From the NCBI GenBank assembly GCA_001247695.2, contig LGRX02035196.1, positions 1 to 64,000 on the forward strand: DNA of 64,000 nucleotides, written 5' to 3'. A model generated the notes under the pieces. The model was not told the origin of the DNA. It did not search any database and saw only the letters and a program-made list of their open reading frames with translations. This document shows, piece after piece, positions 62,772-64,000 of this stretch. The DNA is from Cymbomonas tetramitiformis (Eukaryota > Chlorophyta > Pyramimonadophyceae > Pyramimonadales > Pyramimonadaceae). Positions within the stretch are counted from its first letter, which is position 1. Every line of letters begins with the position of its first letter. Made by a program: the position numbers and the translations under genes.

Positions 62772-64000
62772 TCAGGTATCAAGCTCCCCGAATCGAAGAT
62801 GGTGGAAGAGATGACGCAGTAACGGAGCTGGTACGGGGTACACGGCGTGAGCATCTCGCGCCCCTGGTTGCTGTGAAGACGATGGTCCAAGCTGAGCAGT
62901 CTCAGGGTGCCCTCCGGTGGCCCATTTACATGCGCAAGGTGTCCGCGAGGTACACTCCAGTAATGGCGTTGGTGGAGGTGAGCTAGTCCAGATACATGTC
63001 GGCTTACGATATCGCTCTCCATACTTACAGTAGGTGCAAAAAAGAGGCTGTGGCAGTTTGCGAACCACCGACCGCAACCGCAGTGCATTCGGGTATCTTC
63101 CCTCAGGGTTTTCAAGAAACCAGTGCTTGGGCTTCAAGTACTCGATAGCATCCAGGGTGCATTTCACACTCTTGTCTGCTCCTTCCAGATCAGGAGGGCC
63201 TCCCGTAGTGCGCGCCTGACTGTACTGGGTGCATGGAGGGCTGGCCCAGATGACATCAAAGAATCCCGGTGGATACTGAGTGGGGTCCCAGTCCTCCATT
63301 GATGCGAGATGGTTAGGTTGCCAACGTGGGTCGTTGTCGAGCGTAACCACCGAGGCAGACGGGAAGCACTTGGCAAACTCCCTTTCCACCGATCCAGTCC
63401 CGCTGAACAACACCAAGATTCTCACTGGCCGGGTCTTCCGCTCTTCAAGGTCGGTGATCACCACTAGCTCTCCATTCCCCAAGGTTTCCACCCGCTCCCA
63501 CGGCAGACAGAAGTCTTCCGGTGGAGAATCCACTTCCGGAACGTCACATGGGTGTTCCATTAGCTGGGATAAGGTGACGCCAAGGTGGACGGGCTGTCGC
63601 TGTTGACGTTGCCGTCGGTCATGCTCAGTGGATTTCAGCATGTCCGCCTGCATGCCTAATCGTCGTGCCTCGAACTCCTTGAGCTGCTGATTTTCCCCGC
63701 CTCTGTCCATCTTGTCTCTGGAGCGCCACTGGTCATGAGCTGCCGAGTAGCCCGTCCAGCGTACCTTCCATTCCTCCACAGATTTACCCTTGACCATGCG
63801 TACACGATACGCCAGGATTTTGTCCACGTGAGCTTCCGCTTGCCCATCTACCATTACCGGGTCAGGTACGGGCAGTTGTGCTCGAGATGCAAACTCATCC
63901 TTGCCGGAGATGTACGGCTTCAGGCGGTGCTGCGCAAACACGTCGTGAATGCGCCAGTGCGGCGGTAGGGCCAACCGATATGCCACCGGTGCCCCGCGGT
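62772..64000 (-). CDS. Retrotransposon ORF: integrase end, chromodomain, C5-DNA methyltransferase
   Basis: Partial: open through the window edge, stop at 62772-62774. Residues are counted from 63986. 1-25 are the end of a Ty3/Gypsy integrase (YRLALPPHWRIHDVFAQHRL; upstream codons read GAPV). 51-93 form a chromodomain (VDKILAYRVRMVKG, WKVRWTGY, DQW). 188-340 and on form a C5-cytosine methyltransferase-like domain: motif I LVLFSGTGSVE, motif II TLDND (D217), motif IV SPPC with catalytic Cys at 252, motif VI FLENPEG (ENP where most have ENV). The C-terminus has YPVPAPLL. Integrase and chromodomain target insertion in chromoviruses. The methyltransferase would modify cytosines in DNA, perhaps the element's own copy. 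Retrotransposon-borne DNA methyltransferases have been reported in dinoflagellates and charophytes. Target specificity is unknown. Confidence 0.88.
   Translation of the reverse strand, partial: RGAPVAYRLALPPHWRIHDVFAQHRLKPYISGKDEFASRAQLPVPDPVMVDGQAEAHVDKILAYRVRMVKGKSVEEWKVRWTGYSAAHDQWRSRDKMDRGGENQQLKEFEARRLGMQADMLKSTEHDRRQRQQRQPVHLGVTLSQLMEHPCDVPEVDSPPEDFCLPWERVETLGNGELVVITDLEERKTRPVRILVLFSGTGSVEREFAKCFPSASVVTLDNDPRWQPNHLASMEDWDPTQYPPGFFDVIWASPPCTQYSQARTTGGPPDLEGADKSVKCTLDAIEYLKPKHWFLENPEGRYPNALRLRSVVRKLPQPLFCTYCKYGERYRKPTCIWTSSPPPTPLLECTSRTPCACKWATGGHPETAQLGPSSSQQPGARDAHAVYPVPAPLLRHLFHHLRFGELDT

Noticed and set aside
61885..62986. Four frames of 265-324 codons on both strands with 7-residue repeats
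   Set aside because: They follow from a 21-bp satellite without stops, and all are equally open.

Overview
This window is nuclear DNA of a microbial eukaryote. It holds two intron-rich genes, several LTR retrotransposons, DNA transposons and satellites. The host introns are mostly GT-AG with a minority of GC-AG, and the acceptor is usually followed by G. Plant-type potassium-channel-like proteins with ankyrin repeats, together with Copia and chromodomain Ty3/Gypsy elements, suggest a unicellular alga. A green-lineage flagellate is my best guess; the species cannot be fixed from the sequence.

Layout. 1-2581 is a GC-rich satellite (unit about 585 bp, 4.4 copies) interrupted at 2582-3666 by a non-autonomous hAT-like transposon with an 8-bp target duplication. 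About 5.25-31.1 kb (+) is channel gene 1: N-terminal exons, S2-S6, C-linker, cyclic-nucleotide-binding-like domain, ankyrin repeats and a helical tail. One of its introns carries a full 8,001-bp Copia element (19498-27498, minus strand) with 411-bp LTRs. About 32.6-46.3 kb (+) is channel gene 2, of the same architecture. I joined most exons of both genes by matching reading phase across splice sites. Both have lost the canonical TVGYGD potassium filter: gene 1 has TNLAYEN and gene 2 has SSGRVGN at that place.

47447-49651 is a DNA transposon with perfect 21-bp terminal inverted repeats and one 230-residue ORF. 49.7-54.3 kb is poor in recognisable genes. About 54.3-61.33 kb (+) is a decayed Ty3/Gypsy-like element (gag, protease, start of reverse transcriptase). 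It is cut at 61333 by a second Gypsy element on the minus strand that runs off the window end. The 3' LTR of this second element (61334-62720) contains a 21-bp satellite.

The most notable object is the ORF next to that LTR (62772 to beyond 64000, minus). It joins the end of a chromovirus integrase and a chromodomain to a C5-cytosine DNA methyltransferase-like domain, so the retrotransposon appears to carry its own DNA methyltransferase. The ORF ends 38 bp from the polypurine tract, which places the methyltransferase inside the element.

Limits: exon joins are by eye, both genes lack some exons, and many retroelement ORFs carry frameshifts that could be decay or assembly indels.
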